64,000 bases of DNA from the NCBI GenBank assembly GCA_963727015.1, contig CAVSEV010000013.1:558001-622000 (forward strand). The letters are read 5' to 3'. Position 1 is the first letter of the stretch; every line of letters starts with the position of its first letter. Position numbers and translations under genes: made by a program. The stretch is from DATFVJ01 sp963727015. GTDB lineage: Bacteria > Actinomycetota > Actinomycetes > Streptosporangiales > Streptosporangiaceae. The notes beneath the pieces were generated by a model that saw only the letters and a program-made list of their open reading frames with translations, was not told the origin of the DNA and searched no databases. Positions 17,315 through 27,300 of this stretch are shown one piece after another.

Positions 17315-17915
17315 CCGCACCGACGGCCTGGCCGACATACCGGTCACGATCAAGATCCTTATAGCTGGCGGATTCGGCGTCGGCAAGACCACACTCGTGA
17401 CCTCGGTGAGCGAGATCCGGCCGCTGCGGACGGAGGAGCACCTCAGCGAGCCGGGCACGCATGTCGACTTGCTCGACGGGGTGGAGCGGAAAACCACGAC
17501 CACGGTCGCGATGGACTTCGGCCGCATCACTATCCGCGATGACCTGCTCATCTACCTTTTCGGCACGCCTGGGCAGGAGCGGTTCTGGTTCATGTGGGAC
17601 GAGCTGGCACTCGGGGCGCTCGGCGCGGTCGTCCTCGCAGACACCCGCAGGCTCGCCGACTGCTTTCCGTCGATCGACTACTTCGAGCAGCGCGGAACGC
17701 CTTTCATCGTCGGGGTCAACTGCTTCGACGGGGCCAGGCACTTCTACCCGGAGGACATCAGGGCAGCGCTCGACCTGGACCACGAGGTGCCGATCATCCT
17801 CTGCGACGCCCGGCTGCGGTCATCAGGAAAGACCGTGCTGATAGGGCTTGTCGAACACGCGATCCGAATACTGAGCCGCGATCCGGATTATGGCGCACGT
17901 GTCACGGCACCCTAG
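17295..17915 (+). CDS. conservon 1 Ras-like GTP-binding protein (CvnD-type)
   Basis: A 206-residue small GTPase. The P-loop GGFGVGKTTLV is near residue 25, the switch-I region is TTTVAMDFGRI, the G3-like motif is LFGTPGQERFWFMWDE, and G4 is degenerate (VNCFD). Family members act as a molecular switch downstream of the sensor. It is the last gene of conservon 1; the next conservon begins about 100 bases later. Confidence 0.93.
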   Translation: MGYGGCDRTDGLADIPVTIKILIAGGFGVGKTTLVTSVSEIRPLRTEEHLSEPGTHVDLLDGVERKTTTTVAMDFGRITIRDDLLIYLFGTPGQERFWFMWDELALGALGAVVLADTRRLADCFPSIDYFEQRGTPFIVGVNCFDGARHFYPEDIRAALDLDHEVPIILCDARLRSSGKTVLIGLVEHAIRILSRDPDYGARVTAP

Positions 17916-18020
17916 GGCGCGGCGGCCGGGCGCACGGAATCTTCGTATGCGGCGGGGCCACGCCGGTTATCTGGCCGAATGCATTATCGGGGGGCCAACG
18001 TCACGTCAAGGAGATTCACC

Positions 18021-21000
18021 GTGAGGGGTGCCATGGGAGCGGATACGCGGCAGGTCCGCGCGAGATCGATCCGGCTCACGCTTGCCAGCTTGTTCATCAT
18101 TCCGCTGGTCACACTCGTCGCACTGTGGGGATTCGCCGCGAGCGTCACGCTCGCGGACAGCATCGCCAAACGCAGCTACGACACGCAGAACACGGACACC
18201 GGCGCGGTGGGTCAGGCCCTGCTCGTCCAGCTCGGGCAGGAGCGCCTGCAGTCGTTCATCTGGCTGGGCAGCGACCGCCGCTCGTCGCATACGCCTGTCG
18301 AGTTCCAGCGCGAGCATACCGACGCGGCGGTCATCGCGTTCCGCAACGGTGCCGGGGCGGCGGAAGGCGTGATGAGCCCTGCCACGAAACAAAGCCTGGC
18401 GGCGTTGCTCGCGCGGCTCGGCCAGCTGCCGGCGATCCGCAATGCGATCGATTTCGGCACCATGAACGCGCCCCACGCTTTCCAGGCTTACAACGGCATC
18501 GTCGACGCGGAGTTCCGGTTCTTCAACAGCCAGGCGGCCATTAACGACATCTCCCTCTACCAGGAGGCCGATGCGAACATCGAAATGGGCCGCGCCCTGG
18601 AGATGGTCCGCCGCGAGGCCGCGCTCGTCGGTGCGGGCCTGGCAGCGCACAAGCGCATGACCCCGGCCGGCCATAGCCTGTTCGTGCAGACCATGGCCAA
18701 CCAGCGGTTCCTAGAAGGCGAGGCGCTTTCCCAGCTGAACGGCAGGCGCGCCGGGCCGTACAAACAACTGTTCGCCTCGCCCGCGTACACGTCATTCAAG
18801 GCACTGGAGAACCAGATCGCCGGCAGCGCACGGGCCAGCGCGCCGATCCCCGTCAAGCCGGCCGCCTGGCAAGCCGGGGTGCAGTCCTTCCTGACGGACT
18901 TCAACCACGCGTCGGGGCTCGGCAGGCAGGCGGTGACGCAGGGCCTGCGCCAGGTCGGCAGCGACATCAGATTGCGGCTCGCCCTCGCGGGTGGAGCAGG
19001 GCTCCTTGCGGTCCTTATCTCGGCGTACCTGCTGCTCCGGTTCGGCCGCCGCCTTACCAGGGAACTGATCGGCCTGCACGAGGCGGCTCGTAAGCTCGCC
19101 GACGAGCGGCTGCCCTGGGTTGTCAGCCGGCTTCGGCACGGCGAGGATGTCGACGTCTCAACGGAGGCGCCACCGCTGACCCCCGGCAAGACCACCGAGA
19201 TCGCGAAGGTCGCGGCGGTGTTCTCCACCGTGCAACGGACGGCCGTTGAGGCGGCCGTCGGGCAGGCTCAGCTTCGTAAGGGAGTGAACAAGGTCTTCCT
19301 CAACCTCGCGCGACGTAACCAGTCGCTGCTGCACAGGCAGCTCGACATGCTCGACTCAATGGAACGCAGAACCGCCGACCCAGCGGCACTGGAGGATTTC
19401 TTCCGGCTTGATCACCTCACCACCCGCATGCGCAGGCACGCCGAGAGCCTGATCATCCTGTCCGGCGAGGTACCGGGGCGTGGCTGGCGTAGCCCGGTGC
19501 GCATCCTCGACGTGCTGCGCGGTGCGATCGCCGAGATCGAGGATTACGTGCGTGTCGACGTCGTCAGCGAATCGCGTGATGCGGTCGTCGGCACAGCGGT
19601 CGCGGACGTCATCCACCTGCTCGCGGAACTGATCGAGAACGCGACGGCATTCTCACCACCCAACACGCGGATCACGGTAACCGCTGACCGGGTTGGCAGC
19701 GGATTCGTCGTGGAGATCGAGGACCGAGGGCTCGGCATCACCGCGGAAGAGCTCGCCGCCATCAACAAGCGGCTGGCCAGCCCGCCAGAGTTCGACCTGG
19801 CCGACAGCGACAGGCTGGGCCTGTTCGTCGTCGGCCAGCTTGCCGCCAGGCATCGGATCAAGGTCTCGCTGGTGGAGTCGCCGTTCGGCGGGGCGACAGC
19901 GGTGGTGCTCATGCCGCACAACATCGTGGTGCCAGAAAGCGGCCTCGAGGGATTCGGAGGCAACGGACACGGCGTACCTGCGGTTGCCGGTTCAGGTAAT
20001 GGGCTGGCCATGCCGCTTGCCGCGGTAGGGTCCGCGGCATGGGACCAGGGGCCGTGGCAGCATTCACCTGCCGCTGATGGCCGCAGCGGCATGGACGGGA
20101 CGTGGCTGGACACGCAGGGAGAATCGGCCGGCCTGCGGCCGGTCACGGCTGTATCGCCCGCGTGGGTCGCAGCGCTCCCCCCGCCGGCCACCTCAGCGGG
20201 CGAGATGCCGACTGCGTGGCAGGACGCTCAGGCGCAGGCGGCGTGGCCCGATTACGAGGTGCAGGGAGCGTGGCCGGAGTCCCAGGCGCAGGCGGCGTGG
20301 CCTGGCTCCCACGAGGCGGAGTGGCCTGACTCCCAGGCGCAGGCGGAGTGGCCTGACTCCCAGGCGCAAGCGGCGGAGCCGGAACCGCCGGGTGGACCGT
20401 CGGCTGGGTCAGCCGCCGACCAGAGGAAGACTCCGATGCACGCTGCGGCGAGGGCGGGGTCAGGCGGCGCGGCGGGAACCTACAAGGGACTGCCGCGGCG
20501 GGTCAGGCAGGCAAGCCTGGCACCCCAGTTGCGCAACGGCCCCGCGCCGGACAACGGCGCCACTGGCCACGCGGGCACATTGGCGCTTCGCTCCGCTGAG
20601 GCTGCGCGCGCGGTGATGGCTTCACCGCAGGAGGGCTGGCAGCGCGGACGCGCCGACGTCGCGGCACCGGCGCAGGACGACGGCTCAGGCGGTGCCGCGG
20701 ACGGGGCCACCGACCACGCTACGGATGACGCCACGGACCAGGTCACGGACCAGGTCACGGACCAGGTCAGGGATAGCACCGCTGGGGACGACTCCACATA
20801 CGCAACAGGCGACGCCGGGGACGACTCCGCATACCAGCGCCGCGGGCGACGCCGGGGACGACTCCGCATACCAGGCCGCGGGCGACGCCGGGGACGACTC
20901 CGCATACCAGCCCGCGGACGGGACCGCGGATCAGGAGATCACAGAGCACACCGCAGATCACGCTGGGGGTTCGGACACCGGCGCCGGGGGCGGCGATTTG

Positions 21001-21434
21001 TGATGGCAGGCGAACACACGGCCAATGACCTGAACTGGCTGCTCGACGACTTCGTGGCGCGCGTCGAACACGTGCGGCAGGCGGTCGTCCTGTCCAGGGA
21101 CGGCCTGACCATGGGCGCCTCGATCGGCCTCGTCAGGGACGGCGCCGAGCACCTATCCGCGCTGGCAGCCGGTGTGCAGAGCCTGGCCAGGGGCGCAGGC
21201 AGCACCTTCGGCGGCGGCGAAGTGCGGCAGACCGTCATCGAAATGGAATCCGCGCTGCTGTTCATCACTGCGGCGGGGCAGGGCACCTGCCTCGCAGTCC
21301 TGAGTGCCGCAGGTGCCGATGTGGGCCTCATTGCCTATGAGATGGCGATGATGGTCAAACGCGTCGGCCAGCATCTTGCCGCGAACCCGAGACCTGCTGA
21401 GCAAGATCTCGCGGCTGGATCGGCAGGGCGGTGA
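18021..21434 (+). CDS. conservon 2 sensor kinase (CvnA-type), fused in frame to its roadblock partner by an indel
   Basis: The kinase layout matches conservon 1: TM helix near residues 15-40, NIT-like sensor domain, second TM around residue 315-340, HAMP, RRNQSLLHRQLDMLD, HATPase_c (ELIENATAFSPP, EDRGLGI). The tail carries degenerate AWPDSQAQA repeats, then GLPRRVRQASLAPQLR, then DQVT and GDAGDDSAYQAA repeats. An extra C near 20838 shifts the frame so the ORF reads through into the roadblock gene and reaches 1137 residues. In the other frame the kinase would stop at 21003, overlapping the roadblock ATG. GTG 18021 has AAGGAG seven bases upstream. Confidence 0.85.
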   Translation: MRGAMGADTRQVRARSIRLTLASLFIIPLVTLVALWGFAASVTLADSIAKRSYDTQNTDTGAVGQALLVQLGQERLQSFIWLGSDRRSSHTPVEFQREHTDAAVIAFRNGAGAAEGVMSPATKQSLAALLARLGQLPAIRNAIDFGTMNAPHAFQAYNGIVDAEFRFFNSQAAINDISLYQEADANIEMGRALEMVRREAALVGAGLAAHKRMTPAGHSLFVQTMANQRFLEGEALSQLNGRRAGPYKQLFASPAYTSFKALENQIAGSARASAPIPVKPAAWQAGVQSFLTDFNHASGLGRQAVTQGLRQVGSDIRLRLALAGGAGLLAVLISAYLLLRFGRRLTRELIGLHEAARKLADERLPWVVSRLRHGEDVDVSTEAPPLTPGKTTEIAKVAAVFSTVQRTAVEAAVGQAQLRKGVNKVFLNLARRNQSLLHRQLDMLDSMERRTADPAALEDFFRLDHLTTRMRRHAESLIILSGEVPGRGWRSPVRILDVLRGAIAEIEDYVRVDVVSESRDAVVGTAVADVIHLLAELIENATAFSPPNTRITVTADRVGSGFVVEIEDRGLGITAEELAAINKRLASPPEFDLADSDRLGLFVVGQLAARHRIKVSLVESPFGGATAVVLMPHNIVVPESGLEGFGGNGHGVPAVAGSGNGLAMPLAAVGSAAWDQGPWQHSPAADGRSGMDGTWLDTQGESAGLRPVTAVSPAWVAALPPPATSAGEMPTAWQDAQAQAAWPDYEVQGAWPESQAQAAWPGSHEAEWPDSQAQAEWPDSQAQAAEPEPPGGPSAGSAADQRKTPMHAAARAGSGGAAGTYKGLPRRVRQASLAPQLRNGPAPDNGATGHAGTLALRSAEAARAVMASPQEGWQRGRADVAAPAQDDGSGGAADGATDHATDDATDQVTDQVTDQVRDSTAGDDSTYATGDAGDDSAYQRRGRRRGRLRIPGRGRRRGRLRIPARGRDRGSGDHRAHRRSRWGFGHRRRGRRFVMAGEHTANDLNWLLDDFVARVEHVRQAVVLSRDGLTMGASIGLVRDGAEHLSALAAGVQSLARGAGSTFGGGEVRQTVIEMESALLFITAAGQGTCLAVLSAAGADVGLIAYEMAMMVKRVGQHLAANPRPAEQDLAAGSAGR
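20729..20915 (+). repeat. in-frame 12-bp and 36-bp tandem repeats in the conservon 2 kinase tail
   Basis: Three copies of a 12-bp unit (GACCAGGTCACG, encoding DQVT) are followed by about three copies of a 36-bp unit encoding GDAGDDSAYQAA. The junction after the first 36-bp unit has one base more than the next junction (CAG-CGCCGCGGG versus CAG-GCCGCGGG), and this base breaks the frame. Confidence 0.9.
21003..21434 (+). CDS. conservon 2 roadblock/LC7 domain protein (CvnB-type)
   Basis: A 143-residue roadblock protein starting MAGEHTANDLNWLLDDFVARV, with VIEMESALLFITAAGQGTCLAVL. ATG 21003 would overlap the repaired kinase stop TGA (21001-21003), the same ATGA coupling as in conservon 1. As sequenced it is also the C-terminus of the fused kinase ORF. 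The GTGA overlap with the DUF742 gene follows. Confidence 0.88.
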   Translation: MAGEHTANDLNWLLDDFVARVEHVRQAVVLSRDGLTMGASIGLVRDGAEHLSALAAGVQSLARGAGSTFGGGEVRQTVIEMESALLFITAAGQGTCLAVLSAAGADVGLIAYEMAMMVKRVGQHLAANPRPAEQDLAAGSAGR

Positions 21435-21808
21435 GCTCGTCGAAGGACCGATGGCTGGACCGGGACGCCGGCCCGGTGGTACGGCTCTACGCGCTGACCC
21501 AGGGCCGCACCCGGCCGGCCGGTGAGTCGTCCCTCGACCTCGTCGATGTCGTAGTTGCGACCAACCTTCAGGCCGTTGACCGTTTCCGGCCTGGACCCGA
21601 GCACCGGAGAATGCTAAGCCTGTGCCGTCGGCCCGTAACCGTCGCGGATCTGGCATCCGAAATCGATCTTCCCATTGGTGTGGCACGCGTGCTACTCGGC
21701 GATCTGAGCCTGCACGGGCTGATCAGGGTGTACAGGCTGGCGCAGCGAGGTTCGGCGACTGACGAACTTCTACTGAGGAAAGTACTCGATGGGCTACAGG
21801 CTCTGTGA
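21431..21808 (+). CDS. conservon 2 DUF742 protein (CvnC-type)
   Basis: A 125-residue DUF742 protein with DAGPVVRLYALTQGRTRP at the start and the helix-turn-helix-like block CRRPVTVADLASEIDLPIGVARVLLGDL. The GTG start overlaps the roadblock stop by four bases and its own 3' end overlaps the GTPase by 20 bases. This is the same arrangement as conservon 1, which supports tandem duplication of the locus. Confidence 0.92.
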   Translation: MSSSKDRWLDRDAGPVVRLYALTQGRTRPAGESSLDLVDVVVATNLQAVDRFRPGPEHRRMLSLCRRPVTVADLASEIDLPIGVARVLLGDLSLHGLIRVYRLAQRGSATDELLLRKVLDGLQAL

Positions 21809-22472
21809 TCCGCCCGCTGACGGCAACGGTGCCGGCAAAAACGCCGGCAACGCCCCCGGCACGGACTTCGCCACCGAGGACGACCTGGTGGATACAGCCA
21901 AGATCCTTATCGCCGGAGGGTTCGGCGTCGGAAAGACCACGCTGGTTTCCGCGATCAGCGAGATACGGCCCCTGCGCACCGAGGAGGCACTCAGCGACGC
22001 CAGTGACGGCATCGATGACGTGAGCCGCGTGCGCGGCAAGACCACGACGACGGTCGCGATGGATTTCGGCCGGATCACCTTCGGCCAGGACGACCTGGTG
22101 CTCTATCTGTTCGGCACGCCTGGCCAGGAGCGCTTCTGGTTCATGTGGGACGAGCTTGCGAGCGGTGCGCTCGGGGCGGCGGTCCTTGCCGATACGCGGC
22201 GCCTGGCCGACTCATTCGCCTCTGTCGACTATTTCGAGCGGCGCGAGACGCCGTTCATCGTGGCCGTCAACTGCTTCGACGACGCCGAGATCTACGACCC
22301 GCAGGACGTGCGGATCGTGCTCGACCTCGATCCCGAGGTGCCGCTCATCATGTGCGACGCACGCAGCAGGGAGTCCGCCAAGCAGGTGCTGATCACGCTG
22401 GCCGAACATGCGCTTACGGCGCCCGCGAGGGCCGGCGCGCCTGGCCACGAGGCACGGCACGCGCCTGTCTAG
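21789..22472 (+). CDS. conservon 2 Ras-like GTP-binding protein (CvnD-type)
   Basis: A 227-residue GTPase with P-loop GGFGVGKTTLV, TTTVAMDFGRI, LFGTPGQERFWFMWDE and VNCFDDAEIYDP. It begins MGYRLCD, like its conservon 1 paralogue MGYGGCD, and has a longer N-terminal segment before the P-loop. The TAG stop lies inside a small dyad (TAGCCAGC/GCTGGCTA, 22470-22490). Confidence 0.93.
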   Translation: MGYRLCDPPADGNGAGKNAGNAPGTDFATEDDLVDTAKILIAGGFGVGKTTLVSAISEIRPLRTEEALSDASDGIDDVSRVRGKTTTTVAMDFGRITFGQDDLVLYLFGTPGQERFWFMWDELASGALGAAVLADTRRLADSFASVDYFERRETPFIVAVNCFDDAEIYDPQDVRIVLDLDPEVPLIMCDARSRESAKQVLITLAEHALTAPARAGAPGHEARHAPV

Positions 22473-22522
22473 CCAGCTGATCGCTGGCTAACTAAGTGCC
22501 GCCCCCGCGCCCGGTCTACATC

Positions 22523-22551
22523 CGTGCCCCGTAGTCCATCTACGGGGCACG
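22523..22551. terminator. 12-bp hairpin between convergent genes, resembling the MITE terminal repeat
   Basis: CGTGCCCCGTAG, five-base loop, CTACGGGGCACG: a perfect 12-bp stem between conservon 2 and the convergent cbiX-like gene, suitable as a bidirectional terminator. Its right arm with the following bases (CTACGGGGCACGCCCT) closely matches the right end of the MITE-like elements (CTACGGGACACGCCCT), and the cbiX stop codon CTA follows one base later. Confidence 0.7.
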
Positions 22552-22555
22552 CCCT

Positions 22556-23410
22556 CTAACTGAGGGCGATGCGCGGATCCTGCAGGGCCGTGCCGTAGCG
22601 GATGGCGACAAGCTGGCCGAGGGCGGGATGGGCGCCAAGTGGCTGGGCACATCCTGCGCCGGTCTGCGCGGAGGCGGCCGCGAGCTCTTCATAGCTGGTC
22701 TCCGGGCCGATGACGCACGGCGCCAGTGCCAGCCGGGTGGCACGGGCCTCGCGCAGCCGCGCGACCGCCTCCCGCATGCTCCCGGCATGACCCAGCGAAG
22801 CAGGCACGACAGGAATGGCGAGCCGCGAGGCGAGCAGAACCGCTACGATGCCCGCTTCCTGGAGCGCCACCGCGCCTGCAGCGCCAGCGACGCCCACGAC
22901 CACCCCCTCGGCCGCGTCGACGATGCTGATGTGGCGCATGCGCTCAGCCCTGGCCAGGCCCGCCTCGGCCAGCCGCGCGTGCAGCACCTCGCCAAGCAGC
23001 GGATGGGGGCCGAGCGGTCCGGTGACTATGACCGGCACGCCCGCCTCGGCGACCGCCTTGCCGAGCGCGGCCTCGGCACCCGGATGCGGGCCGGTCAGGA
23101 TCGGCACCACCACCGCCGCGGGCACGACGCCGCCAGGCCGCAGCGCACCGAGAACCGACACGAGGTGCGCGTGCGTGCCCTCCAGGTACCCTGCGCGGAC
23201 CGCGACGCCTGGGCAGGACCCGCTGGCGAAGCCCGCGATCTGCGTGCTGACGTCATCGCTTGCCTGGCACGCGGCTCCTGGCACAGCGAGCACGAGAGCG
23301 GGCGCATTCGACGGCACCGAGAGCCGGTCCGGGCTCCGGTGGCGCCCGGAAGGCCGGCGGCGGGCGGTACGCATCGGAAGGGCATCTCCGGCCCGGGCGT
23401 CAGCGCTCAC
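22556..23410 (-). CDS. CbiX/SirB-like sirohydrochlorin chelatase family protein
   Basis: A 284-residue protein of the two-domain CbiX/SirB fold. Seen are ALVLAVPGAACQASDD at the start of domain one and the second-domain segment GVPVIVTGPLGPHPLLGEVLHARLAEAG. The first-domain HGS motif is replaced by PGA, so one metal-site residue may be missing. Family members insert Co2+ or Fe2+ into sirohydrochlorin; some actinobacterial homologues have no proven activity. It lies alone between conservons 2 and 3. The N-terminal 35 residues look extraneous and a later start near VPSNAPALVLAV is possible. Confidence 0.7.
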   Translation of the reverse strand: MSADARAGDALPMRTARRRPSGRHRSPDRLSVPSNAPALVLAVPGAACQASDDVSTQIAGFASGSCPGVAVRAGYLEGTHAHLVSVLGALRPGGVVPAAVVVPILTGPHPGAEAALGKAVAEAGVPVIVTGPLGPHPLLGEVLHARLAEAGLARAERMRHISIVDAAEGVVVGVAGAAGAVALQEAGIVAVLLASRLAIPVVPASLGHAGSMREAVARLREARATRLALAPCVIGPETSYEELAAASAQTGAGCAQPLGAHPALGQLVAIRYGTALQDPRIALS

Positions 23411-24329
23411 AGCCAGGCATCGTAAATCATGTGTCTTACGTAACAGTCGAGATTAGGGATACTTTCGTTATTCGTGGCCGTCTCTGCCGCAAGCCGCCCC
23501 TGTCAGGCCGCAGGCCGAGCGCCATTGGCGCCGTTAAGACTGTATTGCCCGGGGGACGACCCGGGGACGACCCCCGGGATCCCTCCGGCAGACTGTCGCG
23601 GCCCGCTCACTGCTGGATGAGAAATCCGCCGATTCACGTGTCAGGATGATCAACGGCATCTGTCGAAGTGGCAGCCAGCCGCCGCATCGGCACGGTTCTG
23701 CGCGGTCGCGCACGTTGCCCTGACGAGCCAGCCGACCTCGGCGGGCGGATGCACGAAAACTGCCGCCGATGACGTCAGCGCTCCCGGCGAGCATGGCGGA
23801 GTCGCCGCCATGCTCTGGGCGGCCGGCCGGACCTTTACCGTAAGGCCTTCCCTGCTTGACGTAGCCTCCCTTCCGCGCAATGTACAAACCCACGGTCCCA
23901 CGATGGGTAGCGCTGTAATGGCATCATCGCCAGTCCCCCCACTACTACCGTGCTTCAACCTCGCTTGCCGTTTGACCTGCCGCGCACGGTTATCCATCAC
24001 GTGCCTGACGTGCATCTACAGCCGATACGTGCGATGTGCCGGCAGCTGGCGCGCGGCGAGGGTAGCCGCAGCCCAAAGACGGTACCCAATCGTGACAGGG
24101 CGGTATCAAGTATCACGTTAAGTAAGATTTCTTCAATGTCACGGTACGATCACACGCATTACTTGACGTGCCGCTAAAGTAGACCCTTGGCTGTGCTGCG
24201 GTCGCCATGCTGCACTTACGGTTGCCACTGACAGTCACCGCGTATTGGCCGCAACGTTACGTCTCCTGTTACTTTTTTCGCGATGTTGACCGTTTCGGCC
24301 ATTAATGTCCAGCTAGAGATGCGAAAGCA
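23411..24329. other. long intergenic region before conservon 3
   Basis: About 920 bases with no gene I can support on either strand. A GC-rich dyad CCCGGGGG/CCCCCGGG lies at 23548-23578, and the stretch 24090-24320 is noticeably AT-richer than its surroundings, as expected for promoter DNA of the kinase gene at 24330. No tRNA-like or riboswitch-like fold was recognised. Confidence 0.5.
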
Positions 24330-27300
24330 GTGCGGACGCAACCGATGATCGATCACGACAGCGCACCGGTCAGTCAACCCGCCGCGCCGATCAAGGTCGG
24401 CCAGGGCCCGGGCAGCGGCCAGCAGACCGGCGCCCAACGCCCCAAGGGCCGCACCTCCGCCCTGGCGCTCAGGAACTGGCGGGTGCGCTGGCGGCTGCTC
24501 GCACTCATCGCGATCCCCACCGCGACCGCCATCGCGCTCGGCGGCATCAGGATCCAGACTGCGATCCACAGCGCGGGAACCTTCCAGCGGATCGAGCAGC
24601 TTGCCGTGCTCGGCGGTGATGTGACCAAGCTCGCCCAGGCCATGGAGGACGAGCGCGATATCACGGCCGGTTTCATCGCGGCAGGCAGGCCGGTCGGCGG
24701 CCGGGCGGCGCTGCAAACCCAGTACGCCGTCACCGATGCGCAGGCTCGAGCCGTCCGCGCGCACGCGGCGAGCATCGGCAGCGCCTACCCTGCGGCCACC
24801 CGTGAGCAACTCGCGGCCGTGCTCGCCAGGATTGACGACCTGGAGGGATTGCGAGTCGCAGCACTCTCGAGCAAGCTCCCGGCCCTTCCCATGATCACGG
24901 ACTACTCGCAAGCCGTTGCCGAGATGTTCGCCGTCAACGACGACATCGCACAGGACAGCGCCAATCCCGCGCTCAGTGACAGCGTCCGCACGCTCGGCCT
25001 GCTGTCGCGGATGAAGGACCAGGCGTCGCAGCAGCGCGCCATCCTGTACGCAGCTTTCATCTCGGGACAGATCACGCCGAATGCGCTGAGCGCGCTGACA
25101 AGCGCGAAGGGACAGCAGGCCAGCGAACTTGCCACGTTCATGGCCTCGACCACGGTCGGCCAGCGGCAGCGTTACGCCGACACGGTGACAGGCACGCAAG
25201 ACGACCTCGCGCAGGACGTAGAGCAGCGCGCCATCACGCTGGGAAGCGGCGGCACCGGTCCACTGCTCGCAGGGACCACGAGCGCGGCCGCAAGCCGGCA
25301 GTGGTACTCGGCTATGTCCGCCACAATCGCCCAGATGCGCGCGGCAGAAAGCCAGGTGGTCGGCTCGATCATCGCGCAGAGCCGGGCACTGCAGCGCGCC
25401 GCCACCCGCTCGGCGCTGCTCATCGGCATCGCGGTGCTTCTTATCCTCGTCCTGGTCCTGGTCTTGACCGCGATCATCGCCAGGTCGATGGTCCGCCCGC
25501 TGCGGCGGCTGCGCGCAGGCGCGCTCGATGTGGCCGGGATAAGGCTGCCGGAGAAGGTGCGCCAATTCAGCGACGCCGGCGGTGCCGGCAGAGACTTTCG
25601 AGGTCGAGCCAATCGACGTTTCATCCACCGATGAGGTGGGTGAGGTAGCCAGGGCGTTCGACCAGGTGCACAGGGAGGCGCTGCGGCTGGCGGCTAACGA
25701 GGCCATGCTGCGCGGTAACGTCAACGCGATGTTCGTCAGCCTGTCCAGGCGCAGCCAGTCCCTGGTCGAGCGCCAGATCAGGCTGATCGACGAACTGGAG
25801 CAGGGCGAACAGGACGCCGACCGGCTGTCGAACCTGTTCAGGATGGATCACCTCGCCACCCGGATGCGGCGTAACTCGGAAAACCTGCTCGTGCTCGCCG
25901 GCCACGAAACGGTACGGCGCTGGGGTAAGCCGGTCTCGCTCGTCGACGTCCTGCGCGCCGCCGTTTCCGAGATCGAGCAGTACGAGCGGGTCACCATGAA
26001 CGTCCAGCCCGGCACGTCAGTCGCTGGCAACGCAGTCAATGACGTGGTGCACCTGCTCGCCGAGTTGCTGGAGAACGCCACCTCCTTCTCCCCCGGCGAC
26101 ATGCCGGTCAAGGTCGCCGGGCACCTGCTGAACAGCGGCGGCGTCCTGCTTGATATCACCGACCAGGGCGTGGGGATGGGCTCAGAGGAGATGGCCCACG
26201 CGAACTGGCGGTTGGAGAACCCGCCGGTGGTGGATGTCGCGGTCTCCCGGCGGATGGGTCTTTTCGTCGTGGCGCGGCTAGCCGCCCGGCACGGGATACG
26301 TGTCCGGCTGCGGCAGCCCGAGCTTGGCGGCCTGACCGCGCTCATCTGGCTGCCCGACACCCTGATCTCTCAGGAAACGAGGCCGGCGACCACGTGGCTG
26401 CGGCGGCTTGGCACGCTGGATCCCGGGCAGGCAGCGAGCGGACAGGCGTGGGACACGACCCCTCCCCCTGCGATCTTCAACGCACCCGCCCTGCCGTCGA
26501 ATGACTGGCCGCGCCAGCGCACGACAGAAATCAGCCCCTTCCGCGGCGCCGACGCCCGGCCAATCCCGTCTGCGGACAGCTGGCCGGTGCACGACGCGGA
26601 GACCGGGCCGGCGCGCGACGCGGAGACCGGGCCGGCGCGCGACGCGGAGACCGGGCCGGCGCGCGACGCGGAGACCGGGCCGGCGCGCGACGCGGAGACC
26701 GGGCCGGCGCGCGACGCGGAGACCGGGCCGGCGCGCGACGCGGAGACCGGGCCGGCGCGACGCGGAGACCGGGCCGGCGCGCGACGCGGAGACCGGGCCG
26801 GCGCGCGACGCGGAGACCGGCCGGCGCGCGACGCGGAGACCGGGCCGGCGCGCGACGCGGAGACCGGGCCGGCGCGCGACGCGGAGACCGGGCCGGCGCG
26901 CGACGCGGAGACCGGGCTCGTGCGGCGTGTCAAGCCGGTGCGTGAAATCAGCCCGGTGGTGATCCCGGCGGGCCTACAGCAGGGTCCGGACGCCAGGCTG
27001 CCCATCTACGACTCACTCGAATCCGACTGGTTCCACCGGCGCGGGCGGTCGCCGCAACGCGACGAGGAGGCGGATGACGATACCGAGATTGGCCTCGCCG
27101 TTGTCGCACCGTGGATGTCGGCAGGCGACGAAGGCTGGCGTGCTGCCAAGGGTGCCGCCGCGCCTTCGGCCGGCGGTCTCACGCCCGCCGGGTTGCCACG
27201 GCGCGTCCCGCAGGCCAACATCGTGCCCGGATCGGCGGCTGCCCGCGGTTCTGCGCGGGGGAACCCGGTGCTGTCCGCGGAAAGCGCGCGCAACCGGATG

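Noticed and set aside
23650..24015. 121-codon minus-strand ORF in the long gap before conservon 3
   Set aside because: No motif, no ribosome site and poor third-position GC pattern compared with neighbours.
26590..26916. CRISPR array
   Set aside because: Direct repeats are contiguous without unique spacers and are coding; no cas genes are nearby. The same holds for the repeats at 5101, 36317 and 40774.
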